DNA of 64,000 nucleotides from Pseudomonadota bacterium (GTDB lineage Bacteria > Pseudomonadota > Gammaproteobacteria > Burkholderiales > Rhodocyclaceae): contig JAGTRU010000015.1 in assembly GCA_018261905.1 (NCBI GenBank), forward strand, positions 35,915 through 99,914, read 5' to 3'. A model generated the notes under the pieces. That model saw only the letters and a list, made by a program, of their open reading frames with translations. It did no database searches and was not told where the DNA came from. The position numbers and the translations under genes are program-made. Positions 25,719 through 33,359 of this stretch are shown here, in pieces. Numbering within the stretch: the stretch's first letter is position 1; each line of letters opens with the position of its first letter.

Positions 25719-26562
25719 GGCGGGCCTCCGTGACGGTATCGAGGTAGTTCTGGGCGGTGGCGGCTTCGCCTTGCAGGATGTCGAGAGACGGAATGTCCTG
25801 GTCCCATTCGATCAAGGTCGGCAGCGGGCCGAAGCGTTCGAGTGCCGCCCGGTAGAGTTCCCAGACCGCCGGGTAAACCGGGCGCGAATGGGTATCGACC
25901 AGCAATCCATCGACCTCTTCGTAGCCGGCCAGATGGATTTCGCCGACGCTGCCGACGGCGATGCCGGCCAGGAAATCGGCAGCGCTGAAACCGTGGTTGC
26001 AGGCGCTGACGTGGATGTTGTTCACGTCGAGCAGCACGCCGCAGCCGGTGCGTTTGGCCACTTCTGCGACGAAGGTCCATTCGGGCATCTCTTCGGGCAG
26101 GAAGCGCAGATAGCTGGAAACGTTTTCGACCAGGATGGCCCGGCCCAGCGTCTCCTGCACCTGCTCGACATGGCGGCAGACCTGGTCGAGGGCTTCCCGG
26201 GTGTAGGGCAGGGGCAGCAGGTCGTTCAGCCAGCGGCCGCCGATCGCCGACCAACACAGGTGTTCGGAAATCGCCGCCGGCTGGATGCGCGCGGCCAGCG
26301 CCTTGAGTTGGCGCAGATGATCCCGGTCGAGATCATCCGCACCACCCAGTGACATGCCCACTCCGTGCAGGCTGAGCGGATAGTTTTGACGTATTTCCTC
26401 AAGAACGGCCAAGGCCGGGCCGCCGCTGACGAAATAGTTTTCGCTATGCACTTCGAACCAGGCGATCGCCGGCATCTCTTGCCGCACCTGGCGCAGGTGC
26501 GGGGCACGCAGGCCGAGGCCGGCGCTGATCGGCAGGGAAACCGCGGGATGGGGAGTCGGCAT
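25702..26562 (-). CDS. bufB: DUF692 multinuclear iron oxidase (MNIO), bufferin-modifying enzyme BufB
   Basis: This 286-residue TIM-barrel protein has the DUF692 signature throughout: GLGLRAPHLRQV, FEVHSENYFV, LHGVGMSLGG, ISEHLCWS, LVENVSSYL, LLDVNNIHVSACNHG, EIHLAGY and LIEWDQDIP. These His, Glu, Asp and Asn residues bind two or three irons. Family members oxidatively convert Cys in their substrates, for example to thiooxazoles in bufferins. The ATG at 26562 follows bufA by 17 bases; a much longer upstream frame is shadow. Confidence 0.95.
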   Translation of the reverse strand: MPTPHPAVSLPISAGLGLRAPHLRQVRQEMPAIAWFEVHSENYFVSGGPALAVLEEIRQNYPLSLHGVGMSLGGADDLDRDHLRQLKALAARIQPAAISEHLCWSAIGGRWLNDLLPLPYTREALDQVCRHVEQVQETLGRAILVENVSSYLRFLPEEMPEWTFVAEVAKRTGCGVLLDVNNIHVSACNHGFSAADFLAGIAVGSVGEIHLAGYEEVDGLLVDTHSRPVYPAVWELYRAALERFGPLPTLIEWDQDIPSLDILQGEAATAQNYLDTVTEARHVRAA

Positions 26563-26579
26563 GTCGGCGACTTTGCCGC

Positions 26580-26858
26580 TTACTTGGCCATGCCGGCCGG
26601 GGCCAGCGTGCCACCCATCTTTTCGCAAGTGCCCTTGGCGACCAGCTTGAAGTCGTTCGGATCGTTGTCCACCTTCGACTGGCCGGCGCAGGAGTGCTTG
26701 CTGGTCTTGCTGCCGCAGTCGTTCTGGCCGGCCTTGGCGACGCCGAAACATTTTTCCTTGCCGTCGTCGGCGGCCACGGCGGATACGGAAGCCGTCAGGA
26801 TGCCGGCGGCCAGCAGGCCGCCGATGGCGGATTGGATCAGGGTACGGGAATTGTTCAT
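26580..26858 (-). CDS. bufA: DUF2282 bufferin-like precursor peptide BufA
   Basis: This 92-residue precursor has a signal peptide ([20 protein letters not shown], cleavage about residue 30) and the DUF2282 core. The four conserved Cys occur as [24 protein letters not shown] and KGTCEKMGG. These are the known targets for modification by the DUF692 enzyme. Bufferins are exported and bind copper, helping to buffer metal stress. The ATG at 26858 is preceded by ACCGGAGATAC, which contains a GGAG ribosome site. Confidence 0.93.
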   Translation of the reverse strand: MNNSRTLIQSAIGGLLAAGILTASVSAVAADDGKEKCFGVAKAGQNDCGSKTSKHSCAGQSKVDNDPNDFKLVAKGTCEKMGGTLAPAGMAK

Positions 26859-26885
26859 TTTGTATCTCCGGTAAGGGTTGGCGAT

Positions 26886-26928
26886 GCCGGATCGATCCGG
26901 CGATCGGGAAACCATGTTGAATCATGGT
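26886..26928. promoter_or_regulatory. Two palindromes in the bufA leader
   Basis: GCCGGATCGATCCGGC at 26886-26901 is a perfect 16-base palindrome. ACCATG-TTGAAT-CATGGT at 26911-26928 is a second one. Both lie between the probable promoter and the bufA start, so they could be regulator sites or leader-RNA hairpins. Confidence 0.45.
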
Positions 26929-26937
26929 CTCCTGCTG

Positions 26938-26968
26938 CGTTAGTCAGACGGCGCAGCCGTTCCTTACA
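26938..26968 (-). promoter_or_regulatory. Possible ECF-type promoter of the buf operon
   Basis: Reading leftward, TGTAAGGAAC (26968-26959) is followed by CGTCTGACTAACG (26950-26938). The two elements resemble ECF -35 (GTAAG/GGAAC) and -10 (CGTC) boxes, but the spacing is shorter than usual, so box boundaries are uncertain. An ECF sigma gene of the same direction lies just upstream, which makes it the candidate user. Confidence 0.35.
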
Positions 26969-27006
26969 GAAAATCCAAAAAAAATTTTTGCCGGACGTTT
27001 TTCCGC

Positions 27007-27186
27007 TCAGAGTTTCCACGGGTGCTGGCGCATGGCTTCGCGCAGGAAACGGAACTGCGCCTGGGTCCGCCGGCAGCCGAGGCAGAGCAGCAGGTGCAGG
27101 CGCAGGCGCAGACGTTCGCTGCGCGACAGCGGGCGGTCGAGGCCTTGCGAGATCAATTCGGTAGCGTGCTTGCAACTCATCATCAT
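27007..27186 (-). CDS. Zinc-finger anti-sigma factor (short)
   Basis: This 59-residue protein contains an H-x3-C-x2-C motif (HLLLCLGC) near residue 35 plus an upstream Cys (SCKHATELISQ), the zinc-binding anti-sigma (ZAS/zf-HC2) pattern. It lacks a membrane helix, so it would be a cytoplasmic sensor of oxidants or metal. Its ATG at 27186 overlaps the sigma gene stop as ATGA; two more in-frame ATGs follow at once, so the exact start is open. It probably holds the neighbouring sigma factor. Confidence 0.8.
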   Translation of the reverse strand: MMMSCKHATELISQGLDRPLSRSERLRLRLHLLLCLGCRRTQAQFRFLREAMRQHPWKL

Positions 27187-27755
27187 GCGGTCGATTCTCC
27201 AAACCAGCGCCGGCCCAGGCATTCGCGCAGGCCGATGCGGGCCCGGTGCAGGAGTACCCAGCAGTTGGACGGGCTGATGGCCAGTTCCTTACAGATTTCT
27301 TCGGTTTCCAGGTCGAGAAACTCGCGCATCGTGAACACCCGGGCCGGCGCTGCCGGCAGGTTGTCGAGGCAGGCTTCCATGACTTCCCAGAAGCGTTTCT
27401 GTTCCAGGCTGCCCTGCGGGTTGCCCCAGGCCGCCGGCATCTCGGCCCAGTGATCGCGTTCGTTGAAGAGCTCGGCGACGGTCTCGTCGAGCGCCGCTTC
27501 GGCATCGACGTCGCATTCCATGCGGCTGTTGCGGCGCAGTTCGTCGATGATCTTGTTCTTGAGGATGGAAAATACCCAGGTCTGGAAAGCCGCCGCGCCG
27601 GCAAACTTGGACAGGTTGGCCAGCGCCGCCTCCAGCGCATCCTGGACGACATCTTCGGCCGCTGCCGCCGAGCGCAACTGCAGGCGGGCAAAACCGAGCA
27701 GCCGCGGACGGATGCTGTTGAGGCTGCTTTGGATGTCTTCGGGGAAGGCGCTCAT
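27183..27755 (-). CDS. ECF-family RNA polymerase sigma factor, likely regulator of the buf operon
   Basis: This 190-residue sigma factor has region 2 (LLGFARLQLRSAAAAEDVVQDALEAAL, WVFSILKNKIIDELRR) and region 4 (LPAAPARVFTMREFLDLETEEICKELAISPSNCWVLLHRARIGLRECLG). The NCWV helix in region 4 is typical of the subfamily found with DUF692/DUF2282 operons. It is followed by a zinc-finger anti-sigma gene and then bufABCD in the same direction. I chose ATG 27755 rather than an extension to 27797. Confidence 0.92.
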   Translation of the reverse strand: MSAFPEDIQSSLNSIRPRLLGFARLQLRSAAAAEDVVQDALEAALANLSKFAGAAAFQTWVFSILKNKIIDELRRNSRMECDVDAEAALDETVAELFNERDHWAEMPAAWGNPQGSLEQKRFWEVMEACLDNLPAAPARVFTMREFLDLETEEICKELAISPSNCWVLLHRARIGLRECLGRRWFGESTA

Positions 27756-27825
27756 GCCGGGCAGTTTACGACAGCCGGGTGTTCGCTGTCTGCCCAATCT
27801 GGCCGGTGCGGCGGGAGGCGCGGCC

Positions 27826-28356
27826 TTAGCTGGGCGCAGCGCTGTTTCGGAGCAAGGGGGCTGGCTTCCCGCCTTGAGCGCGGCGTTGCAATTCGTCGAG
27901 GACTGCCGCCGGTACCGGCCGGCCGTCGGCCAGGGCCATCAGGACAGCCTGGCGATGCGCTTTGCGGTGGGCTTCGATGCCAATTGCGGTGTAGCCCTGA
28001 TGGACGACACCGGGCGGCAGGATGCAGCCGCCGCGCTGCTCGGCGGCGGCCAGAATGAGCGGGGTGGAGAGGCCCGAGTGGCGATGGCCGGGGGCTATCC
28101 AGAGATAGGAGGCGCAATAGAAACCGACGATCTCCTCGGCATGGAAGATGGCGGTGCACCAGGCATTCGTCGCATTGCAGATACGGTAGCCGAGATGGCG
28201 TCCGGTCCCGGCGAAAACCGGAGCCAGCCAGTCGAAGGTGGCGAGGTCGGCGAGCAGAAGGCGTGCTTCGCCATCGCTGACCCGCATCATGGCCGAGGGC
28301 TGATCGATGCCCGGGCCGGCGAAGGCAGCGAAACTTCTTTGCCAGATGGCTTTCAT
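27826..28356 (-). CDS. Conserved protein of unknown function, weakly GNAT-like
   Basis: This 176-residue protein has no motif I can name with certainty. A segment near residue 75 (EEIVGFYCASYLWIAPGHRHSGLSTPLILAAAEQRGG) resembles the strand-loop-helix of acetyltransferases, but the canonical QxxGxG/A loop is not clear. It lies upstream of the buf sigma gene in the same direction, 70 bases away, but any link is unproven. The start is ATG 28356 with AAGGATC upstream. Confidence 0.6.
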   Translation of the reverse strand: MKAIWQRSFAAFAGPGIDQPSAMMRVSDGEARLLLADLATFDWLAPVFAGTGRHLGYRICNATNAWCTAIFHAEEIVGFYCASYLWIAPGHRHSGLSTPLILAAAEQRGGCILPPGVVHQGYTAIGIEAHRKAHRQAVLMALADGRPVPAAVLDELQRRAQGGKPAPLLRNSAAPS

Positions 28357-28464
28357 GATCCTTCCTTGTCCTGGCTGCGGGCAGTGCCGAACTGAGTCGT
28401 CTGGCCCCGGGCGAAGACGGCACAAATCCTGGCCACCATTTGCGTGCAACGGCGGGCCAACGGT

Positions 28465-28938
28465 TCAGGCGGCCAGTTTCAGCTTGGTAAATTGCCGGAC
28501 ATAGGCATATACGGCCTGGGTCGCCGCATGCGCGATGTGCATGGCGCGGTCCAGGTTGTCGTGATCGATTTCCCGTATGCCGGCTTGTTCCAGGCGGTAG
28601 ATGACATTGAGCGTGGCATGCTGGTCACGCACCCAGCCAAAGCGCTGGCAGGCAACTTTGTAGAATTCGGCCAGGCGCTGGCGGTGCGGCACGGCGAGGA
28701 ATTCGGCCAGGGTATAGTCGGCCACCTCGAAGTCGGGCGCCGTGCCGTTTTCGTCAAGCAGCTCAATGGCCGGCAGATGGGAGTGTCGGGCCCACAGGCT
28801 GAAGGCCGGTCGCGTCTTGCCATCGGTGCTAGCGACATGCGTCACCGTGCCGAGTAGCGGCGGTTCGTCGCCCAGACTGGCGAAGGCGACGGTGCCCTCG
28901 CAGGCGTCGCGGAGATCTGTATTTTGGTTCTTGCTCAT
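28465..28938 (-). CDS. Conserved hypothetical protein
   Basis: This 157-residue soluble protein starts MSKNQNTDLRDACEGTVAFA and has no signal peptide or membrane helix. A central acidic loop (LLDENGTAPDFEVADYTLAEF) is followed by a helical C-terminal half with several Tyr, His and Arg residues. I do not recognise a family. It is monocistronic, or the first gene of a run with the preceding leftward gene (108 bases apart). Confidence 0.6.
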   Translation of the reverse strand: MSKNQNTDLRDACEGTVAFASLGDEPPLLGTVTHVASTDGKTRPAFSLWARHSHLPAIELLDENGTAPDFEVADYTLAEFLAVPHRQRLAEFYKVACQRFGWVRDQHATLNVIYRLEQAGIREIDHDNLDRAMHIAHAATQAVYAYVRQFTKLKLAA

Positions 28939-29403
28939 TGGGGTGAGTATCTACGGTCAGTCGTTATGGCGCGGTCCTGCTTCTCATAGAGATCGGTGCC
29001 GCGCTTATTAGTTCCGTTGATTATCTCAGTATTGTGTTTCCGGCATGTTGCCGTTCTGTAACGCGCCGGGCGGCCCAGTAGGGCCATGCCGGCCGGGAGT
29101 TCGGGGCCCGACGGGGCGTATTTGTCGCCTTGCGGTCGAGAAAAGTCCGAATTTATTGCCCGCAGTGTGGGCCGAGCCTGGCGAGGCTCTTGTCAATAGT
29201 CCTTCGTCAGGCCTCCACCGGACTGAACTGCAATGCGCTCGCTGATCGCCCCCTGGCCGGCAACGATTTTTCGGATCAGGCCCCGTGGGAGCGGCTTCAG
29301 CCGCGAAAGAGCGGCCAATAGATCACCATTCGCGGCTAAAGTCGCTCCGCCTGTTTCCGGTCGCTTTGGCATTCTCCGACCGGCCAATTTGGTCAGCGCT
29401 TCC
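28939..29403. other. 465-base intergenic region
   Basis: I see no convincing gene. The right part (29285-29351) carries a copy of the GGAGCGGCTT hairpin repeat. The left part should contain the promoter of the hypothetical gene starting at 28938. Confidence 0.5.
29285..29351. repeat. GGAGCGGCTTnAGCCGCGA hairpin repeat, copy 1
   Basis: Two inverted arms, GGAGCGGCTTCAGCCGCGA and TCGCGGCTAAAGTCGCTCC, face each other across about 25 bases. Each arm is itself a short hairpin. The same sequence recurs at 49869-49929 (full) and 36345-36364 (single arm), so this is a dispersed REP-like family. Confidence 0.75.
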
Positions 29404-30126
29404 TTAGTGGTGGAGTAGGCCGCGGATCAGGTCGATGCCGGAAATCAGCAGGTCGCCGACATCGGCCAGCTCCGCCCCGAGGTCGCCGTTTTGCTGCTGT
29501 CGTTGCCGGTTGAGCAGGGATTTTTCCTTCTCCCGCATGACGATCGCGTCGCCCAGCAGGTCGACGTCGCGCGTCGTCCGTTTGTCTTCGGCCTGCTGGA
29601 AGTGGGCCAGCGCCTGTTCGACCGCTTTCGGATCGAGAATGGCAATGGGTGCGGCGCAATGGCGGCAGGCATGGTCCTGGCGGATATCGATCGGCGCACC
29701 ACAGCCGGAACAGCGGACGACGCCGACCTTGGCAGCGAGGTCCTCGATTTCGGCGCCGCTCAGTTGGCGGACGAATCCCTTCTCGATCATGAACTGGGCG
29801 AAGGTGGTGAACCGGCCGTGCTTCTGCAGGCAACGGTGGTAATTGAAACGGCCGCCCTTGGCGATGTCCAGTCCATGCAACAGCTTTTCCCGGCAGCGCG
29901 GGCAGGTCAGGACTTCCCGCAGGGGCTGGCGCAGGTCGCCGCCATGCTGGTGGATCAGCTTGAACAGTTCGATGATGCCGCCGGGCGTCAGTTGCACGCT
30001 TTCGAAATCGTCGAACCAGATCGCCTGGCAGGAAAAGCACAGGTCGATTTCAACTTCGCCCTGCAGTTTGCGTTCGAAACGCTGTTGCAGCATCGGTTGC
30101 TGGCAGGAAGGGCAAAGTGTGGTCAT
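29404..30126 (-). CDS. Zinc-ribbon (zf-TFIIB type) protein
   Basis: This 240-residue protein contains several zinc knuckles. The N-terminal pair is CPSCQQ near residue 5 and CFSCQAIWFDDFE near 30, the TFIIB-type ribbon. A second set is CPRC near 75, and a rubredoxin-like third set near 135-155 is CSGCGAP..CRHCAAP. The remaining sequence is helical and ends hydrophobic. It follows the U32 gene with two bases between stop and start, so it is in the same operon. Nucleic-acid or protein binding is plausible; the function is unknown. Confidence 0.8.
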   Translation of the reverse strand: MTTLCPSCQQPMLQQRFERKLQGEVEIDLCFSCQAIWFDDFESVQLTPGGIIELFKLIHQHGGDLRQPLREVLTCPRCREKLLHGLDIAKGGRFNYHRCLQKHGRFTTFAQFMIEKGFVRQLSGAEIEDLAAKVGVVRCSGCGAPIDIRQDHACRHCAAPIAILDPKAVEQALAHFQQAEDKRTTRDVDLLGDAIVMREKEKSLLNRQRQQQNGDLGAELADVGDLLISGIDLIRGLLHH

Positions 30127-30128
30127 GT

Positions 30129-32006
30129 TCAGGCCGGTCGAATGGTGCCAAGGTTGAGGGTGACGCCCTTTTTCATCTTGCCGATGACGTGCATCTCGCA
30201 GGCTTTGCAGTCGAATTTGAGGATCAGCTTTTCGCTGCCGTTGACCAGGGTCATCGGGTCCGGCTTCAGGTGCTTCACTTCCTTGGGGCACAGATTGAAG
30301 CTGTAGCGCAGGCAGTGGCGGGTGATCATCAGTGAGACCAAGCCCTTTTCCTGGTTGGCCTCATAGGCATCGGCGATCAGTTTGACGCCGTGCTTCTCGT
30401 AGAAATGACGGGCTTGGGCGTTGAAGACGTTGCCGAGGTAGGTCAATTCGTCCTGCGGGTAGGGCACGGGGTTTTCGGCCGGCCTCGCGCGCGACGGGCG
30501 TGGATGGGTGGCGAGGCGTTTTGCCTCCAGCTTCTCGGTCGCTTCGCGGCGCAGTGCATTGAGTGCGCCGACGGGCAGGAACCACGGCCGGCTGAGTTGC
30601 AGTTCGACCGGCTGCGCCGCAAACATCGTGTTGCCGAACTTGCCGAGGCTGTCTTTCAGCGTAGTGGTGGCGCGTTCGGCGTTCTGGGCGATTTCCTTGG
30701 CGTGGGCGAGGTCGACTGTGACGGAGACGGCATCCTCATCGGTCAAGCTCAGGGCAAAGCCGTTTGCCGTTTCGGCGAACAGCGGCTGTACGGCGATGCG
30801 CCGCTCGGCCGAATCCTTCTCCAGCGCGCGCTCGAATTCCTGGTCGCGGTTGCGGAACAGCGTCGTGCCCTCGGTCAGTTCGGCGGGAATCTCGACCGGG
30901 AACAAGGTCTTGCCTTCGGCCCGGTTGATGCGCACGCCGACCACGTCGCCATGTGCGTCGTAGAAGCAGATGCCGTCGCCGTTATTGAAGGGTTTTTCGG
31001 CGTTGACCGTAAACCAGCCGTCGCCGATCTCGACGACTTCGCCGATCAGCTCGCCGACGAAAGCCGGCGAGTCGAAGGCGCCGATGTCATCCTGGCGCTC
31101 GTTGGCGAAATAATCGGTGTAGCCGCGGTTGAAAGTCTTCTCCGGCTGCGGCTCGAAAGTGAAAGTGCTGGTGCCGCTTGAGGCGCGCGTGAATTCGGGG
31201 TATTCGGCGATGATTTCGTCGAGCAGCTGGCGGTAATGCGCCGTGACGTTCTTGACGTAGGACAGGTCCTTCAACCGGCCTTCGATCTTGAAGGACGAGA
31301 CGCCGGCGCGCGCCAGTTCCAGCATGTTGTCCGTCTGATTGTTGTCCTTCATCGACAAGAGATGCTGGTTCTCGGTGATCGTCTTGCCCTTGTCGTCGAT
31401 CAGCGTGTAGGGCAGGCGGCAGGCCTGCGAGCATTCGCCGCGGTTGGCGCTGCGCCCGGTGTGGGCGTGGCTGATGAAGCACTGGCCGGAGTACGCGACA
31501 CAGAGTGCGCCATGGACGAAGTATTCGAGGGTCAGTGTCGTTGCCGCGGCGACCTTCTCGACTTCCTTGATGCTCATTTCGCGGGCCAGCACGACCTGCG
31601 AGAAACCGGCGTCTTCGAGGAATCTGACCTTGGCCGGGTTGCGGTTGTCGGTCTGCGTGCTGGCGTGCAACTGGATGGGCGGCAGGTCGAGCTCCAACAG
31701 GCCCATGTCCTGGATGATCAGCGCATCGGCCCCGGCTTCGTAGATTTGCCAGGCAAGCTGGCGGGCTTCCTCCAATTCGTCGTCGCGCAGGATGGTGTTC
31801 AGAGCGACAAAGACTTTCGCCCGGTAGCGATGGGCAAAGTCGGCCAGGCGTCGTATTTCGCCGACAGCATTGCCGGCGCCATAACGCGCCCCAAAAGCCG
31901 GGCCACCGATATAGACGGCATCGGCACCGTGCTTGATGGCGGCGATGCCGAAATCGGCATTCTTGGCCGGGGCGAGGAGTTCGAGCGGATGTTGGGGACG
32001 GGTCAT
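30129..32006 (-). CDS. U32 family peptidase/hydroxylation-type protein
   Basis: This 625-residue protein has the U32 start MTRPQHPLELLAPAKNAD with DAVYIGGPAFGAR, and the family signature with EYFVHGALCVAYSGQCFIS near 170 and cysteines in GECSQACRLPY. Members include YegQ/TrhP (tRNA 5-hydroxyuridine synthesis) and RlhA (23S rRNA C2501 hydroxylation); this length fits RlhA-like proteins. A C-terminal Cys set (CLRYSFNLCPKE, CKACEMH) may bind a cluster. ATG 32006 follows the methyltransferase stop by 7 bases. Confidence 0.87.
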   Translation of the reverse strand: MTRPQHPLELLAPAKNADFGIAAIKHGADAVYIGGPAFGARYGAGNAVGEIRRLADFAHRYRAKVFVALNTILRDDELEEARQLAWQIYEAGADALIIQDMGLLELDLPPIQLHASTQTDNRNPAKVRFLEDAGFSQVVLAREMSIKEVEKVAAATTLTLEYFVHGALCVAYSGQCFISHAHTGRSANRGECSQACRLPYTLIDDKGKTITENQHLLSMKDNNQTDNMLELARAGVSSFKIEGRLKDLSYVKNVTAHYRQLLDEIIAEYPEFTRASSGTSTFTFEPQPEKTFNRGYTDYFANERQDDIGAFDSPAFVGELIGEVVEIGDGWFTVNAEKPFNNGDGICFYDAHGDVVGVRINRAEGKTLFPVEIPAELTEGTTLFRNRDQEFERALEKDSAERRIAVQPLFAETANGFALSLTDEDAVSVTVDLAHAKEIAQNAERATTTLKDSLGKFGNTMFAAQPVELQLSRPWFLPVGALNALRREATEKLEAKRLATHPRPSRARPAENPVPYPQDELTYLGNVFNAQARHFYEKHGVKLIADAYEANQEKGLVSLMITRHCLRYSFNLCPKEVKHLKPDPMTLVNGSEKLILKFDCKACEMHVIGKMKKGVTLNLGTIRPA

Positions 32007-32013
32007 GGGGAGC

Positions 32014-32835
32014 TTAGTAGGTGAAGCGCGGTGCAAGTTCCTCGATATTGAACTCGCGCAGGATGGCTTCGGCCCGTTCGCGGGCATTCTTCCTGGGGGC
32101 GCCGCGCTTTGTCGCGACGATCAGCTCGTTCTTCATCGAATGTTCCCAGCCGACCAGTTCGGTGACGGTGACATCGTAGCCGTGCGACTCGAGCAACAGA
32201 CAGCGCATGACGTTGGTCAGGTGGCTGCCCAGCTCGCGGGTGTGGATCGGGTGTCGCCAAAGTTCGGAGAGCGGCGTTTTGCCCAGGGATTCGTTCTTTT
32301 TGGCGCGCATGGCAGTGGCGACTTCGGCCTGGCAGCAAGGAACGAGGACGATATGCCGGGCGTCCTTGGTCAGGGCAAAACGGATCGCATCGTCGGTCGC
32401 CGTGTTGCAGGCGTGTAGTGCTGTCACGACATCGACGCGGGGCGGTAGCTGGTTCGAGTCCACTGACTCCTCGACCGTGCAGGCGAGGAAGCGCATGCGC
32501 TCAAAGCCAAGCCGGGCGGCCAGTTGGCGCGATTTGTCGACGAGCTCCGGGCGACTTTCAATGCCGATTATTTCACCGCTGGCCCGGTTCTTGATACAGA
32601 GATCGTAGAGGATGAAGCCGAGATAGGACTTGCCGGCCCCATGGTCGACCAGCGTCTCGGCGTCGGCCAGGAGCGGTTCGATGAACTGGTACAGGTGATA
32701 GACCTGCTTCAGTTTGCGCCGGGTGTCCTGGTTGAGTTTGCCATCGCGAGTCAGGATGTGCAGTTCCTTGAGCAGTTCGATGGACTGTCCGGGGCGGATT
32801 TCCGCTATTTCGGCGGGAGTGTTGGACTTTTTCAT
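32014..32835 (-). CDS. SAM-dependent methyltransferase-like protein
   Basis: This 273-residue protein has motif I as VDHGAGKSYLGFILYDLC near residue 63, IGIESRPELVDKS for the second strand, and VTALHACNTATDDAI near 140, followed by VLVPCCQAEV. This matches a DUF-type methyltransferase domain related to METTL25-like proteins, where the PCC segment is conserved. The substrate is unknown. It is the first gene of a three-gene operon with U32 and zinc-ribbon genes, which hints at RNA modification. Confidence 0.78.
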   Translation of the reverse strand: MKKSNTPAEIAEIRPGQSIELLKELHILTRDGKLNQDTRRKLKQVYHLYQFIEPLLADAETLVDHGAGKSYLGFILYDLCIKNRASGEIIGIESRPELVDKSRQLAARLGFERMRFLACTVEESVDSNQLPPRVDVVTALHACNTATDDAIRFALTKDARHIVLVPCCQAEVATAMRAKKNESLGKTPLSELWRHPIHTRELGSHLTNVMRCLLLESHGYDVTVTELVGWEHSMKNELIVATKRGAPRKNARERAEAILREFNIEELAPRFTY

Positions 32836-32990
32836 AAGGGACGAATTATCGCATTAAGGTGGCTGATTGCTGTTCCGCCACGGGCTGTAAACCGGGTGCG
32901 AATTTCTATGACTTTCGTGTCAACCGAATTTCCAGAGGGCCGTTATTCGGCTCATGGTGATCCAACACCGCACTTCATACGGAGAAACAA

Positions 32991-33269
32991 ATGGGCAGTT
33001 TGAGTAACGAATCCTACGAACAATTCCTGGATTCCCTGAAAAAAGCCGGCATTACGATTTCCAACGAAGTCGAACTGCGTGAGCGTCTGGCCGAAGCCCA
33101 GCGCTGGCGTTTTGCCTTCCAGACCTTGGCTGCCAACGGCAAACTCATCGGCATCAGTTTTGCAGATCGCTCCGAAGGCCGCAACGAAGCTGAAATCAGT
33201 CGTGCTTTCAATGAATTCAAATTTTCCGAAAATACCAAGGCAGTGTTTTCTGCCAATCTGAAGCACTAA
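32991..33269 (+). CDS. Small conserved protein of unknown function
   Basis: This 92-residue soluble protein (MGSLSNESYEQFLDSLKKAG) is charged and helical, with no recognised motif. It has a GGAG ribosome site 7 bases before the ATG and a strong stem-loop terminator 49 bases after its stop. It is an independently transcribed small gene. Confidence 0.7.
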   Translation: MGSLSNESYEQFLDSLKKAGITISNEVELRERLAEAQRWRFAFQTLAANGKLIGISFADRSEGRNEAEISRAFNEFKFSENTKAVFSANLKH

Positions 33270-33317
33270 TTCATTACTCGTTTGTCGCCCTGCGCGCTGG
33301 CGCGGGGCAAAAGAAGG

Positions 33318-33340
33318 AACGGGCGCCAGGGGCGCCCGTT
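33318..33340. terminator. Bidirectional terminator between 32991 gene and ettA
   Basis: A perfect 10-bp stem AACGGGCGCC/GGCGCCCGTT with loop AGG lies between convergent genes. T-runs are weak on both sides. Confidence 0.7.
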
Positions 33341-33359
33341 CTGGCGTTTACGCTGGGGC

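Noticed and set aside
29193..29387. A 64-codon minus-strand frame in the 465-base gap
   Set aside because: It covers the hairpin repeat, has no clear ribosome site and no recognisable features.
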